DNA of 64,000 nt, from positions 491,040 to 555,039 of the forward strand of contig WBMZ01006410.1 of NCBI GenBank assembly GCA_013400975.1, given 5' to 3'. The position numbers and the translations under genes were made by a program. Numbering within the stretch: the stretch's first letter is position 1; every line of letters starts with the position of its first letter. The stretch comes from Atrichornis clamosus (Eukaryota > Chordata > Aves > Passeriformes > Menuridae). Of the stretch, positions 51,801 through 64,000 are shown piece by piece. The notes beneath the pieces are model-generated. The model ran no database searches, was not told the origin of the DNA, and saw only the letters and a program-made list of their open reading frames with translations.

Positions 51801-54399
51801 TATCAATAATATGTTGATAATATATCTCCTTAATTAAAAGTTTATGACATTTTCCAATAGAAGCCTAAATTTTAGTATTGGATGGCCTTCACTGAACCAA
51901 ATATGCAAAAAAAGGACAGACACCTCAGGCATAGTGAAAATCTAACTTTTCTGTATCAGGGCAAAGAGGTAAGCAATCTCCAGAGAAGGTGAATAAGAGC
52001 ACCTAGGCTTGATGCCTAAAATAGATGTATAAAAAATTTCCTATGCATGTGAATTTATCCAGGCTTGATTCTCTGTTGAGACAAATTTTAAACTTCAATA
52101 AAGTAAAAGTTGGTTCAACCTCACTTTATTCCCATTGGTAGGATTCCCATGATTTCAAATTAATAAAAAACTTAAAATGTTCATGCTAATCTATGGTAAG
52201 AAGTCTTGCCAAAGCTCACTTTGAAGTTAACTATTGGAACTATTAAAAGTGATATTGCATAAAGATTACATGATGCATGTGGCTTTTCAATTGATGCTTT
52301 GGATCTCATAGTCCTGAGAATTCTGCAGCAGTCAGACAGAACAACAAGACTTGTGTTGTACTCTGCTAGCAACAGCAAGAAAAAGGCATATATAGTATAC
52401 TTGGGTTTACCTTTGAAGAAATAGGTGAGCCCTACTTGAGCCAGGAGCAACATTTATAGCAATTTAAACAACAGTAATGTGTTAGTTAACTTCTTAACTG
52501 CACACCAGCCAACACTTGTCTAACCACATACCTCTTTTTACCCTGGATCGTAATTTATTATGAGCAGAGAAGCATCCATCTCTAGCATAAGATAAGCAGC
52601 ATAGCAATGACACGGAATGTTTGTCTGAAGGTGACATCAGATAGCAGCATACCTGCCACTTTAATGGACAGCAGTGAAAATGCACGCATTCTAAAGGCAG
52701 GGAATTTATCTGCACAAGGCTTATCTGCAAAAGAAAGTGTGCCAGTCGAAATGGGCTGACTAAGGAGTTAAGGAGCTAGAAGTAGGAAGAGAATCTTCAA
52801 CATTTTGCCTTCTCTATCTACCTGTTTTTGTGGGAGGTGAACAGAGGGGTTCAATTCTGACCATAATAAATGGTTCAAAGTGAATGCCAGTGCACTGCCT
52901 GCCTATAAATATGCCAATGATTCTGTAGACTGAGAGCAGGTTGTATAAAGACAGCAGGCTACCTTCCAATCTGTTCATAACAATGTCATATTTGTATCCT
53001 AAAATGTATTTTCTGCAGGACAAAAAAAAGCAGTATTGCAGTATTGGCAGATCTTCAGTGTATAGGGGAACAATTTGTTCAAAGGTTTGAGGCATTTTTG
53101 TTGGTAAGGAACAGTAATGTTGATGTGTTCTTCCAAAACAATTAAGAAGGAATGTGTGAGCACATCAAACACTCTGAAGCTGAGCCTCAGATCTGAAGTT
53201 TTATGGGTTCATAAAATTCCATCCATGCTCACAGTTTTACAAACTCCACATTACTTTGCACTAGTATGATGCAGCCAAAGAACCACATTCCCTACACATT
53301 CTTTTCTGATAGTATCCAGTAACCTTATTCTGACTTTCACCATATATAAGAGTTATGGATAAAAAATACTGATTTTAAAAGCATTGACATCTTGTAAGCT
53401 GAATAATCATAATTCCTTCTTAAAACCTGTGACTGGAAATACTTTATATAGCTTGCAATTAATTATTCTGTAAATTACTGTGATGCAAAGTAAAAGGAGA
53501 TTTCAGGATAATATTTGAACAGCTCACTATCATATCCAGTTTTGGATGGTTTTTTAATCATTGAACATTTTTGAATGGAAAATTCCATTGCCTTGTCATT
53601 CCAGAAATCTTGTTTATCATCAGTTACTTTGCTTTTTGGATAAATAATTGGATTACTGCAGTGTAAATGTTTACAATAAAGATCAGGATACAGCTTTCAA
53701 TGCAGTTAATCTTGAATTTCTCTGAATACAAATTAATGAATCAAATTAAAGCATATCAAATATGCAGACTTAAAAGAGTCTATTAAAGGAAACTGCTATC
53801 TTTGTTTGCATATTTCTCTGTGTCAAAATATAAATCGAATTTGTTCAAATTCAGGGTGTTACCCAGATGCAGGAGAGTTGCACAGAGATCACACACACCT
53901 AATGGAACCTGCTGCTTTATTCTTCACCAGAACTTCCTCCATTATCTTTCACATACAAGACTGCAGACAGAAAACATGAGGAGAGAACACAGCAAACTGT
54001 AGGCAACAAGAAACTGCTAGAGATAAAGAACATCCTGAATCTAGTCCTGAACTGGGATCCTGTGGCATGTAACTTGGAGCAGTGACAGTTCATATTATGC
54101 TATTAGAGGGGGGCATAAAATCACTACTCTCTTCTTTAGCATCCCTGGTTTTAAAAACAGAGTTTCTTGTTCCCAAAAACCAGCATGTCAGCAAAGCTCT
54201 TCTGGAAACCTCCCACTCACCACACCATGCTATGAATTTCTACAGGTTATCTCACCTCCATAACTCATTTTCTGTATTGTACTTCCAAAATGCAACGAAA
54301 AGTGAAAAGAAGAAAATTGCATTTGTTCTTTTTTGGAGTTTATTTAATGACACTTGAGTGTCAGAATGAACCAGTTAGAATAATCTTTAAAGTAACATT
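45883..54399. other. Gene-free stretch with pyrimidine-rich tracts
   Basis: I see no gene here. T/C-rich tracts occur at about 45945-46200 and T-rich tracts at about 47168-47255 on the + strand. Open frames are 93 codons or fewer with no recognised product. No mobile element could be identified. Confidence 0.55.
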
Positions 54400-54585
54400 C
54401 ATAGAATCATAGATCACAGAATGGTTTGCATTGGAAGACACGGCAAAGATCATCTAATTTCAACCCACTGCCATGGGCAGGGACACCTTTCACTAGCTCA
54501 GGCTGCTCAAAGCCCCATCCAGCCTGGCCTTAAACACTCCCAGGGATGGAGCATCCACAACTTCTCTGGGCAACCTGTTCCCTCA
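54400..54585 (-). mobile_element. CR1 LINE 3' end, - strand, 5'-truncated
   Basis: On the + strand this starts CATAGAATCATAGATCACAG, the complement of the ATTCTATG-type repeat that ends avian CR1 elements. It continues with ATCATCTAATTTCAACCCAC, TGCCATGGGCAGGGACACCT, TTGCTCAAAGCCCC-like and CTCTGGGCAACCTGTTCC blocks, all in the order known for CR1 3' ends read in reverse. Similarity stops just after 54581, so about 186 bp of the 3' end remain. Severe 5' truncation is normal for CR1 insertions. It is non-coding; the 88-codon + strand frame at 54421-54687 is an antisense chance frame. Confidence 0.93.
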
Positions 54586-57500
54586 TCTGCTTGGCAAATT
54601 CACACCCACTTTAGGCTTGGTGAGTCATTCAAGGTTTCAATGCACCGGGACATGTGTGGAGGTCAAAATTCAGTGCAAAATACCTGATATTATTAAACCA
54701 CTTTAGTTTTCTTAGGAAAACATAAATTACCTGTTGAGCTTCACAAGCAAGAACACAAGATGTGTTGTTCCCTTATCTTCACCTGGAACTAAGAAAAATT
54801 GGAAAACATTAATACACTTGCTGACACCATGTGTGCATAGGCACAGATAATGTTCTCCCCATTATGCTACAGCAGTCAGTAAAAAGAAGAATTAATATAT
54901 TGCTATCCCAGCACACAGTGCTAAAAAAAAGTGCTAATGGATTGTTTAAAAAGTGGTGACTAGTTTTCATACAAAAGTACAAAAGTTACCAAGCTTACTT
55001 TGAAGATCTTAAAATATTTATGTCACAAATTACCAAGCCATACCCCTTCATCCAGCCTATTCAAATTTCTTGACTAGTCAAGTGTGAAAATATGCACAGA
55101 GCATCAAGAAAGAAGCTTTGTAGGGTATTAAAGTGCAATAAAAATGCAAAACAATGACCTAGTCAGGACTACACTGTATACTAGTCAGTCATTATTAATT
55201 ATTTAACTCTAGAAACTCCCTGAAATATGTATAAAACCAAAACAAGCTTTCATTTAGTCTTCATGTGCAATTTTTTGAAATCCATCTGGAATCTGAGTTT
55301 TTTGGAAAATTAGCTTGAAGTTAAGAATTTTATGCTGAAATCATGATAAAATTAACAGCTTTCAAGCTGAAACGTTTACTTGATTGCTTGGGCTAGTGGT
55401 TATCTTTTTTATTTCACTAATTTTTTGATGCATGTTAGAGAAATACCTGTAAGTCAAGATAAGTTAATTTTCATACAGTGACTTTTGGAGTGAAGAGCAA
55501 AAAGGTATGAAATAAAAGCTTTTAGTGGTAAAGTCAGGTTAAATTTAAAAATGCAACATTAAATTATGAAACAGGTCCTTAGGATGTTCGTCTCTAAATG
55601 TAACTGAAATGAAAATACAAACCTTCAAATTCAGATTGCAAAAGAGAAATTATTCAGCAAAGGAAAGGCTGCTACTACCTAGCTCTGTAAAATGAGTCCT
55701 TGGCTCCTATAAAATCAAATGTGAGATCAGGCTGCTTGGTTACATCTTACAAACTTGAAAGGAAGTGATTTAACATGCTTCTGCCACTGAAAGTTCCCAC
55801 GCTATGAATTGCACCACAAAGTGAAGTGACAGGCCCAGATTTACATATGATCAGAAAATTAAAGTGTAACAGAATAAATGACCTCCAGAAGAATTTTTCA
55901 CATGTGCATTGAAAAGTCCACTGACTACCTGGGTAACTGGTGGTGATGCCATGAACTGACCTTACAATTGCCATGTTTGACTTCCAACTGTGTAGTGGTA
56001 TGTTAGTGCAAGACGTCAGAATACGTAGCTGAGAGTCAGCTTCATTCCTTGTTTTGCCAGGGAACCAACAGGCAACCACGGGCAAGTCACACAAGCCAAC
56101 TCATAGAGGGTTATTAATTTTAATAACCTGCTGGCAAGTTTAGGAACTACTCCTCACAAGTGTGAATAAAGCCACATATCACCTCCAACTACAAACCAAC
56201 ATGTTCAGACTTTGCTTCTGGTTTGCTCTCAAAATTCTTATTTGGAAACCATGAGTTATGACTCTGTTATGATTCTGCTTTCCTGTAATTACACTGATAT
56301 GTCTTTATTAGCATTTTAGATATATGTTATTGACAAATATAACACTGATAAAATTAATATTGGACTAAAAATGCACACACACACATCGGTATGCAAGGGA
56401 CAGAAGTTTGCAGCACTATTTTGAGAAGCCCCCAGCACACAGTGGCCTTTATTAATAGCTTACATCAAGCAAAGAAATGGGAAAAAGGCATAAAAATCTA
56501 AGTTTATCTACTTGAACAAGTTCCTGAACCATAACCTGTATGTCTTTCATGTCAAATTAAACCCCTTTAGCTGTTTTACTTACGTTTCACTATATTTCAT
56601 TTAAACATATTTGCATATCATCCAGCAAGGCCTTACCAATGAGCGTGGTTTTGTTGTCTTTTAAATCAATTGCATCACAGAAGAAGTTGACAGCTGAGCT
56701 CCCGTCTGTCCTGTGTGACATTGAAAGTGTGTAATACAAAAGAAGAATCACTCACCAAAAGACAAACATCTTATGTGGTTAGCAGTCCTGCACGGGGAGT
56801 AAGAAAGTTTTGATAAACCAATGCAAGAAGCCGAGATCATTCTGAATGCACAGAAAACAGTCCCATGGTTTTTCTCCTTTCTACATGCCAATCTGTCAGA
56901 TCTTCATGCTTTTACAAAGCAGTACACATGTTTAGTCTTGCTTAAGCATGGCTGCCTAAATGGGATGCCTAATAATTGCCAAACTCTGCCAAATAATCCA
57001 GCTCACACAATATACATTTTATGTCAGCTTTATTCTGAATTTGGAAGACAGCATATGGTGCCAGTCTGGTGGGAGACAAAAGTGGCACAGGCAAGGTTGA
57101 TCAGTCATAAAGCCTCCAGGTTCACCTGCCAATGATTTTTAAATGCACTTGAATGAGAAGAGGGGCTCTGTGCCACAGGACCACAGTGTTTTTCATGTAG
57201 TGCTAGGATTTGCAAGTGCAGATTTATGTTATCATGCAACTACAACTTTAGCTAAAACTTCTGCTGCCTTCATTCTGAAGTGATGTATCGATAAGAAAAA
57301 TGGCTGTTAGGGAAGAGAAGATTAGAGAACAGCCCATCAGGGAGGATTCAGCACATGAGACGACAGAGGCTTGAATAGAAATACATAGTGTCTTATAGCT
57401 AGAGCAATAGAGTCTATTTTTCTTGTTTTCTCTTCTTTTCCTCTACTGTACTGAACACCATATTTCTTCTCTGCCTCTGGCAGCTTCTATAAATATAAGA

Positions 57501-60010
57501 GATCCTCTCTCTGCTCCTGCAATGGTACTTTATAAGAGAGAAAATGAAGAAATATTAAACTAAATTTCCACAGAATGCTATTAAAATTTCTTTACACTAC
57601 TTAGGCATTTCTGCCTTAACATCCTATTTGAGCAGTACATAAACTATGTACGGCATTTGCAGGAACATGAGAGAGGGTGGTGTCATTTTATTCTCAAGGC
57701 AATATTTATTCTTTCTATTTATGTTCAATTTATTATTATCCTTCTAGCAATGCAATCTTTTAAAGATGACACCACGACTCTTCTGAGTTGCTCAGGATGG
57801 GTGACCTTGACACGACAGCAAAACAAATGACAAGGGCTTGTTCATTCAAGGGTTAACACACTCCTCTTGGATAAAATTCCTGGTGACACTGTCCAGAGCT
57901 AACAAAATTTCCATTTCTTCTTGCTTGTAGAATTGGCTTTCGGAATGAGCCAGGCTAGAAAATTGAAGCTTAAAAATGGTAACAGGGGATGGAAAAAGAT
58001 GGTGGAATGGGATGGCAAAACCTGTAATAATGCTTTAAGCATGGGCCAAAGGCCAAAATTCCCATATATCAAAACCATTGGGGCTCAGCTTCTCTGACTC
58101 CTTTGGCCCACACTAAAAGCTGAAATGCACTTAGCATCTGTCAAAACTAGGTCCCAAGGTTTTTTCCCTCATCATCTGGGATGTCTCTAAACCAAATAAG
58201 TACCTTTAATCTTTTATCCGGTTGCTGATTTCTGGGATGTCTGCCACAAATGTATCTCACCAGTCTCTTTTTACTATTGTCAAAAAGTGCATTTTTATTT
58301 AGTGGCAGGGAAAAAAACAAGATAAAAAAAATTTAAATGTTTTCTGAAGTTTCAATGTCATTCCCAGGTAGCAGTTAATGGATAAATTATTGTCTTCCCT
58401 CCAAATAGCAATCTCAGCAGAACTGCTGTAGTCAACTGACGGCAGATCTGGAGACCTGATATTGCTTAATTAGCACAGATTATGTGTTACCTTGAAGTAG
58501 ATAAATTTTCCTCACCAAAATGTTAAAAATCAGCTTTGTCTCCACCCATGAGAGCATACAATTCCCAAACCCTTCAGAAGTGCTCACAAGTACCCATTCA
58601 TCCAATCATGTATCTCTTCATCAGGTCATCTGGACTGAGGCAAAGCCTGAAGCTGCTCCGTCCTAGCTTCCTCCCAAGTATTTTTTAAAAGCTATTTCAT
58701 AATTTGAAGACAGACATTTGATTTCTTCTTTCATGTTTTTGCAGAGCAATGCTCTGGAAAGGCTGGTGCTGTTGGCATTGTACTGACAGCAAGAAGAAAG
58801 CTTCATATCTGTGGCTTTTATTTCATCTGAGGGAGCTGCTTGTCCTGATCCTGGTGCTACTAAGTTATCCCTGTCAGAAAGCATTTGTCTTTGAGGTTAC
58901 AGTTTTTTGAAGCTACAGCTTTTTCTGAAGAGCAATTCTTTGCCTTTGAACATGATAAGGTAGCATCACATGATGGTTAGCAGAGAGAACGAGGATCTTT
59001 AGCCATGTGAGTCAGCAAATGCCCTCTCAATCTAGTGACCAAACAGGAATCCTTTGAAAAGATAATTCAAAGGAAAATAAACTTTAGGAACTAAAATAGA
59101 CAACAGAAAGAATTTTTTTTCAAAATGTTAGAAACCACCTGCTGTCTTACTAGCCACTCAGCATTTAGCAGCAGCCACTGGATGACAGGAGACCTGGATC
59201 CCAACAGTGCTGGGCAGAAGGAATCCCTGCAGCCTGTCTGCCTGGAGGCAAGGATGCCTGTCCCCTGCCTGAGCCTGCTGATTTTCTGCACAACACAAAG
59301 ACCTTTCCATCTGAAGCCTGAATGGCCTTTCACAAGCTGTAAGCATCAAGTGCAATTATGCACCTTTTTTTTTTATGCACAGGGCTGCACAGAGATAACA
59401 TTAAGGGAGATGAATGAGGCTGAACCCAAGAGATATTTCAGTGTCTGTGTGACATCAGAGTAGTATTTGGTTATAACCCCAAAGGAAGGATTCAGTCTTT
59501 GAAAGTACAACATGATGTATTGTCTTTGAAATTCACTAGCTAGACACAAGCGGTGGTGAATTATGAAGTCTTCAACAAGACAAAAACTTATATCATGGTG
59601 TTTAGTGGTCCTGAGGCTGTGGTATATTAATGTAGGCAAACTGACAACAATAGCTCAGGGAAAGTTCGAGCACATGCAGCCTGGGATAAAGAAACAAATG
59701 GCACAGCTCAGCTTAATAACCACTGTGGGTGGCAGCCAGCCAGTAGAGTCCATATGAAATTTTCAGAATAACTTCTGTCACGAAGGAATTAGTATTAAAT
59801 TCAGCCCAGGTGCAGGGTAACACAAAAGATCTCTTCACAGAGTAGTTTCACTCCATCAACATTTCTTTCAAGGTTATCAATACTACCGGCAGATCAGGAC
59901 AATTAACCTTTTAGACTGAGGCTGACCCCAAAAGAACAAGCTACCTTTTCCAACTTACCTCTCCCGTTTTCTTAATCCTTTATCTTGGGCTGTGATCTTG
60001 CAAGATTTCA

Positions 60011-60032
60011 CAAGCTAACCGAGGTTAGCTTG
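60011..60032. repeat. Perfect 10-bp hairpin, 2-base loop
   Basis: CAAGCTAACC (60011-60020) and GGTTAGCTTG (60023-60032) are exact reverse complements around GA. A cruciform is possible; no regulatory role is evident. Confidence 0.8.
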
Positions 60033-60180
60033 GGTCATTGGTCAGATGCAAAATCCAGGCCACTACTGTCAGGATTCTTCCCCTGAGTTGCTATTTAAGG
60101 TTTGTCTGCAAAAATGTTCACTCAGAACTTCCAAGTGCTTGGGCGTGCTGGGACCAAAGGTTTTGGTGTGGACTCCTTAT

Positions 60181-60198
60181 CAGTTCAGAGCTGAACTG
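60181..60198. repeat. Perfect 8-bp hairpin, 2-base loop
   Basis: CAGTTCAG and CTGAACTG flank AG. It lies about 150 bp after the hairpin at 60011 and has the same 2-base spacing. Confidence 0.75.
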
Positions 60199-63100
60199 GT
60201 AACTAGGGCATGAGGTTAAGGACATAGTGGTACTGAAAGTCCTCATCTACTTCAATTAATTAAAATTCTCACGACTCTGTGGAAGGGCATTTTTTTATTT
60301 ATTACATAAAATCCAATCATATACAATACTATGGAAATCACTAAAGTTTCCTAATTACTTCCCAAAGTGCATGATGAATGTTATAATCCTATTCTCTGAT
60401 TTACGTATAGGATTATGCATAAGGCAACCATTACCTTAAAAGCTTCTTCAAGATAATTCTGGATTAGTATTTCTAGACAAGTATAAAATATTATTTTCAA
60501 AAAGTCCAGGTTTCTGACTGGTCCTCACCAAAAAGGAAAAAGCAATCTGCTATTCAAAAACACCATTGGAATTGTACTTAAATCTTATAGTTTTAAAGTG
60601 ACACTGACAGCTCTAATTCTACCAAAATAATAATGCAGTGAAGTATAGAAGTAATATCTGGATAGTTCAAGGGCTTGGATGAAACAATTAATGAGATTGA
60701 TTGCAACTTATTTTATAGCATCAGAAGAAGTTATTTTCTATTTCAGGTGAAGTAGAAATATTTATATTCTATAATTAAAATAAAGTAAGGTTGCAAGTGC
60801 AGAGAGAAGCCTAGGGGAAAATTATTCAGAAGCACATACTGAGAGTTTACCCATTATATTTAGTACTTTATTTAAAAGTCTGTAATTGAAACTCATCTAC
60901 TTTTTAGAGATTATTTGCCTAAAAATTAGAATCAGTGTTAAAAGGCAGCCATTAAGAAACTGATTCAGCATAAGAAAATAGAAACTACTTATTTGAAATA
61001 AAGTATTCCAATTCTTATGGTCTTATTAAAATGGGTTCAGTCTGATAGTCTGAGAAAACCAAAGGCTGAAACAGTGTGAGATATCCTTTGTGGTGTCTGG
61101 AAATAAAAAAACACAGAAACTGAGATTCTGCTGTCCAAGACTTGTCTGCCTTTTGGAGCTCAGAAAGTTAAAGGATAAGAAGAAGTTTCTTTTAAACAAT
61201 TGAGGATGACACTGTGTTGGAAATTTGGATTTAGTAATCTGGTTCAAATAAATAGGAAAGATATTTCAGATTCTTCTAGGCTGTGAAAGAGTTGTTTTCC
61301 CCAAAGGTTTTTTGTCTTGTCTGTGTTATCTCATTGAAGAAAATACAAAATAGCCATAAATAACTGTAAGTTATGAACTGGTCTGTCCTTTAAATGAGAA
61401 TCCTACACATGCCAAAAATTAGTTCTTGACACAAGATACATTCAAACAAGCAACAAAGGTCTTCCTTGGAAACACAATTTTAAATATATGAAGGGCCCAC
61501 TAGAGAAAACAAATTTATTTTTCCATCCTGAAAATCTATTACATTTTGGGAATTAAGGCCAAAAGGCAGAAGATACCAAAACAAAGGAAGGACCACCGTT
61601 GTTTTCCAGGCCTGTTCCTGTTTGTTTGCCCTCCATGCCAGGTATAACAGGACAGCATATGAAGCATGTAAAACTGCCAGGTTTTGGAATCACAGAGCGC
61701 AGCTGAAGACATCTCACAGAACAGGAAGTCTAGAATCTCCTCAGGTTTGTCAGTCCAAGTAATGCAGCTTACAACTGAAACCATGATAAAGGTGAGGACA
61801 AGCCCTTGCACACCTAGTGGAAGTGGCTAGCAAAGACAAATGGGCCTGATGACAGACTCCACCAAGCCTTGAGTTTCCTTATTTAACCAATCACCTGTAG
61901 TAATCTCTTTGAAGTGGAAGGAATTTTTATTATTTACTTAAAAATAATGCAGATTTTAATCCATTTGGCACGTGTCTGTGCCATCACTGGCCTAAAACTG
62001 ACATGTTTTATTTGAATCCACTGAAGCTCCAGAGTTTTATATCTACCAAATCTTGTACCATAAACAGAATACTGGAGTTATAAGTACTGTATTTTTAGAA
62101 ACAGTTATTTCTGTCTACCACCTTATAAATACATTGCCAGTTCCCAGAATAGGGAATTCCTTATCTCATTACCATAATATTGCTCTTTTAACTCTACTTA
62201 ATATGCAGAGAGAAGAAGCAGTTTGTTAATATTACTTTCTTGACACAATACTGCATCAGAGCAGGTGCAATTGCAGAGGAGTTATGAATACAAAGTAGAA
62301 CAGCAGTCAGGTAGTAGGGTTATGTCACTTAAGGCTGTCTTTTTTAATTCAACTTCATTACTGAGAACAGGAGTGGAAAACACATTTTACTAGTCTGGTT
62401 AATATTTATATCCTACTCTACAGTCCATTGACACAAAGGGATCTCTGTATTCACTGTACCAGATGTTATGGGAGCAGTGCTGGAAGGTAAACAATTTGAT
62501 TCAGAGATCATATCATATACATACTCAGACACACAAAGCTTAGAAAGGTAGAAAATCCAATATGTTTCTATCCTAGATAAAACACTGATTATCATCTTTC
62601 CTTCGTAGATCTCTGAGCCTGCTTGCAGATGGGGTTCAATTATCCCATGACAGGGAGGAACGCTGATGTCCTATTTTCTGCTATGTTGTAGCCAGGAGAG
62701 CTGACTTAGTGAAGTCAGTGCCATGTTCTTACATAGATAAGGCCTTCTCTTTCCTATAAAAAGTCTATACATTTCACAAGCTGCCACTGAAATCTTCAAA
62801 ATCAGTTGTGACTAATATAATGCTTGCAGCAAAAAGCCCAAAACTGCAACTTTGAGTCCTTGTCTGTTTCGCTGGGGCATTAACTTGCATAACCACAGAT
62901 GATGGATTAAATGTTAGCATTGGTAACTGTTTTGCTGACAGAAAAGGAGGTACCCAATTTTGTGTATGACAGTACTCTACTTCCTTCCCACTCTTCAGGA
63001 TGGAGCTCTGAATGACAAAGCTTTACCACCTTGACCTTTTTTCTGTGTTGAGAGTACTGCAGGAGCTGTTGACTTTTTCTGTTCATCTTGATGGGTAGTT

Positions 63101-63538
63101 TAGAAAGTTCCATTTTCTCTTGTTCTGTGTCTCAGGATTGTTCAATTCCAGGAAATGTTACAGATCTTATGTCAGGGATAGTGAAAGATAGAAGTAGGGG
63201 ACAACAATTACATTAAAAATTTCTTTACAGCATCCTACTAGTGCCTTCAGGAAAAGAAAGGTAACCTAGAAGACTCTGACCACCAACTCATTCTCCAAAA
63301 AGGGGATTTTTTTAATGTGTATCTTTTACACTTCAAAAATTTCCATGCATAGGATTGTTCTTTAGAGAAAACTTGATCAAAATCTGATAGTATAAATACT
63401 GTGAATTACCTTGCCTATGAAGTTCCAAGCTCCAGTCCAAATTTGTTAGTGTGCTTCATTCCTCTTCAATCTCAACCATTTATACAGACTTTACTTTTTA
63501 TAATTTCCTGTACTTACTTTCCTCCACCTATTTCAATT

Positions 63539-63557
63539 AAAAAAAAAAAAAAAAAAA
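63539..63557 (+). repeat. A19 homopolymer
   Basis: Nineteen consecutive A bases, the longest single-base run I saw in the window. No retroposed sequence is recognisable upstream, so it is recorded as a simple repeat and not as a retrocopy tail. Confidence 0.9.
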
Positions 63558-64000
63558 TCAGTGAGGGGATTCTAGCTGCAAAGACTGAGACCTTTATCCC
63601 TATACTCTGGCACATTCTTTCAGAGGCCTAATGAATTTGGACTGCAAGTTCATACTGTACTCATGTTACAGGAAGACATTTTCTTCAGCAAGAAGAAAGC
63701 TTTTTTTTTGAAAGCAGAAAAGGGAGGGGGGGGTTACTCTTCAAGTAGCTTTAAAAAGTACGTCAAAGGCCAAAAGAGTAAAAACTTCCACACTGAACCA
63801 AAAGTCATCTATAAAATACTCACCAAAAAAAAAAGTAAAAAATATAAAACACATACCAACACAACAAATTCTGATGAATGGCTTGTTGAAGCTAAAGACT
63901 AATTTTTTATGATTTCTAAAGAGTCTCTTTTTAAACTTTACCTTAAAATCAAGTTTAAGGAGAATGAATACTCCTGGCTTTTTGTCCTGGGTTGTGGGGA

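Larger units (their letters stand above)
54586..64000. other. Gene-free stretch to the window end
   Basis: I see no gene. Open frames of up to 115 codons occur on both strands without recognisable family motifs. The GC-richer patch at 59120-59340 is open on both strands, as composition alone would allow. The stretch contains hairpins at 60011-60032 and 60181-60198 and an A19 run at 63539-63557. The final 22 bases (TTTTTGTCCTGGGTTGTGGG and onward) might be the edge of another repeat but are too short to call. Confidence 0.55.

Noticed and set aside
54421..54687. 88-codon + strand frame
   Set aside because: Most of it is the antisense of a CR1 3' end, which is non-coding in that orientation.
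56030..56110. MIR-like words (GGGCAAGTCAC after a CCA-rich stretch)
   Set aside because: Only about a dozen bases agree with the MIR core and the flanks do not follow it; too weak to call.
59125..59463. 112-codon frame in a GC-richer patch
   Set aside because: Both strands are open across the same patch, which composition explains; no recognisable protein.
63539..63557. A19 run as the tail of a processed pseudogene
   Set aside because: No upstream sequence looks like a retrocopied transcript and no flanking direct repeats were seen.
63979..64000. TGTCCTGGGTTGTGGGGA at the window end, possibly the start of an LTR
   Set aside because: Only about 20 bases are available, so no family can be supported.

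Overview
This window looks like nuclear DNA from a bird, possibly a songbird. The evidence is two pieces of avian-type CR1 LINE (33345-33500 on the + strand; 54400-54585 on the - strand, with the ATTCTATG-like 3' end typical of avian CR1) and one old endogenous-retrovirus LTR of a type I recognise from bird genomes (2605-3186). The rest is AT-rich, stop-rich, largely single-copy sequence with few interspersed repeats. That fits a gene desert or the inside of a very large intron. Species and gene context cannot be read from the window.

No protein-coding gene, tRNA, rRNA or CRISPR array can be supported. Every open frame is short (131 codons or fewer), resembles no family I recognise, and is about what chance gives in 64 kb. 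The only patches with slightly coding-like texture are 37476-37971 on the - strand (two overlapping frames, unidentified, perhaps a decayed retrocopy) and 21398-21650. Neither is called a gene.

Layout: 1-2604 has nothing recognised; 2605-3186 is a solo-LTR-like relic; 3187-19460 is unique AT-rich DNA with small hairpins; 19461-19513 is a possible ancient L2-type LINE tail; 21692-22624 is a 466-bp block present twice with no difference I can see, the copies separated only by a single N (22158), most likely a false duplication made by assembly; 22625-33344 is unique DNA with a candidate conserved regulatory patch near 27900-28060; then come the CR1 fragment at 33345, twin hairpins at 34491-34536, the unidentified open region at 37476-37971, a (TG)n microsatellite at 45854-45882, the second CR1 at 54400, and unique sequence to the end.

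There are no genes here to act together. The most useful observation is the N-joined duplication, which should be corrected before anyone reads it as biology. I found no convincing sign of a new biological system.
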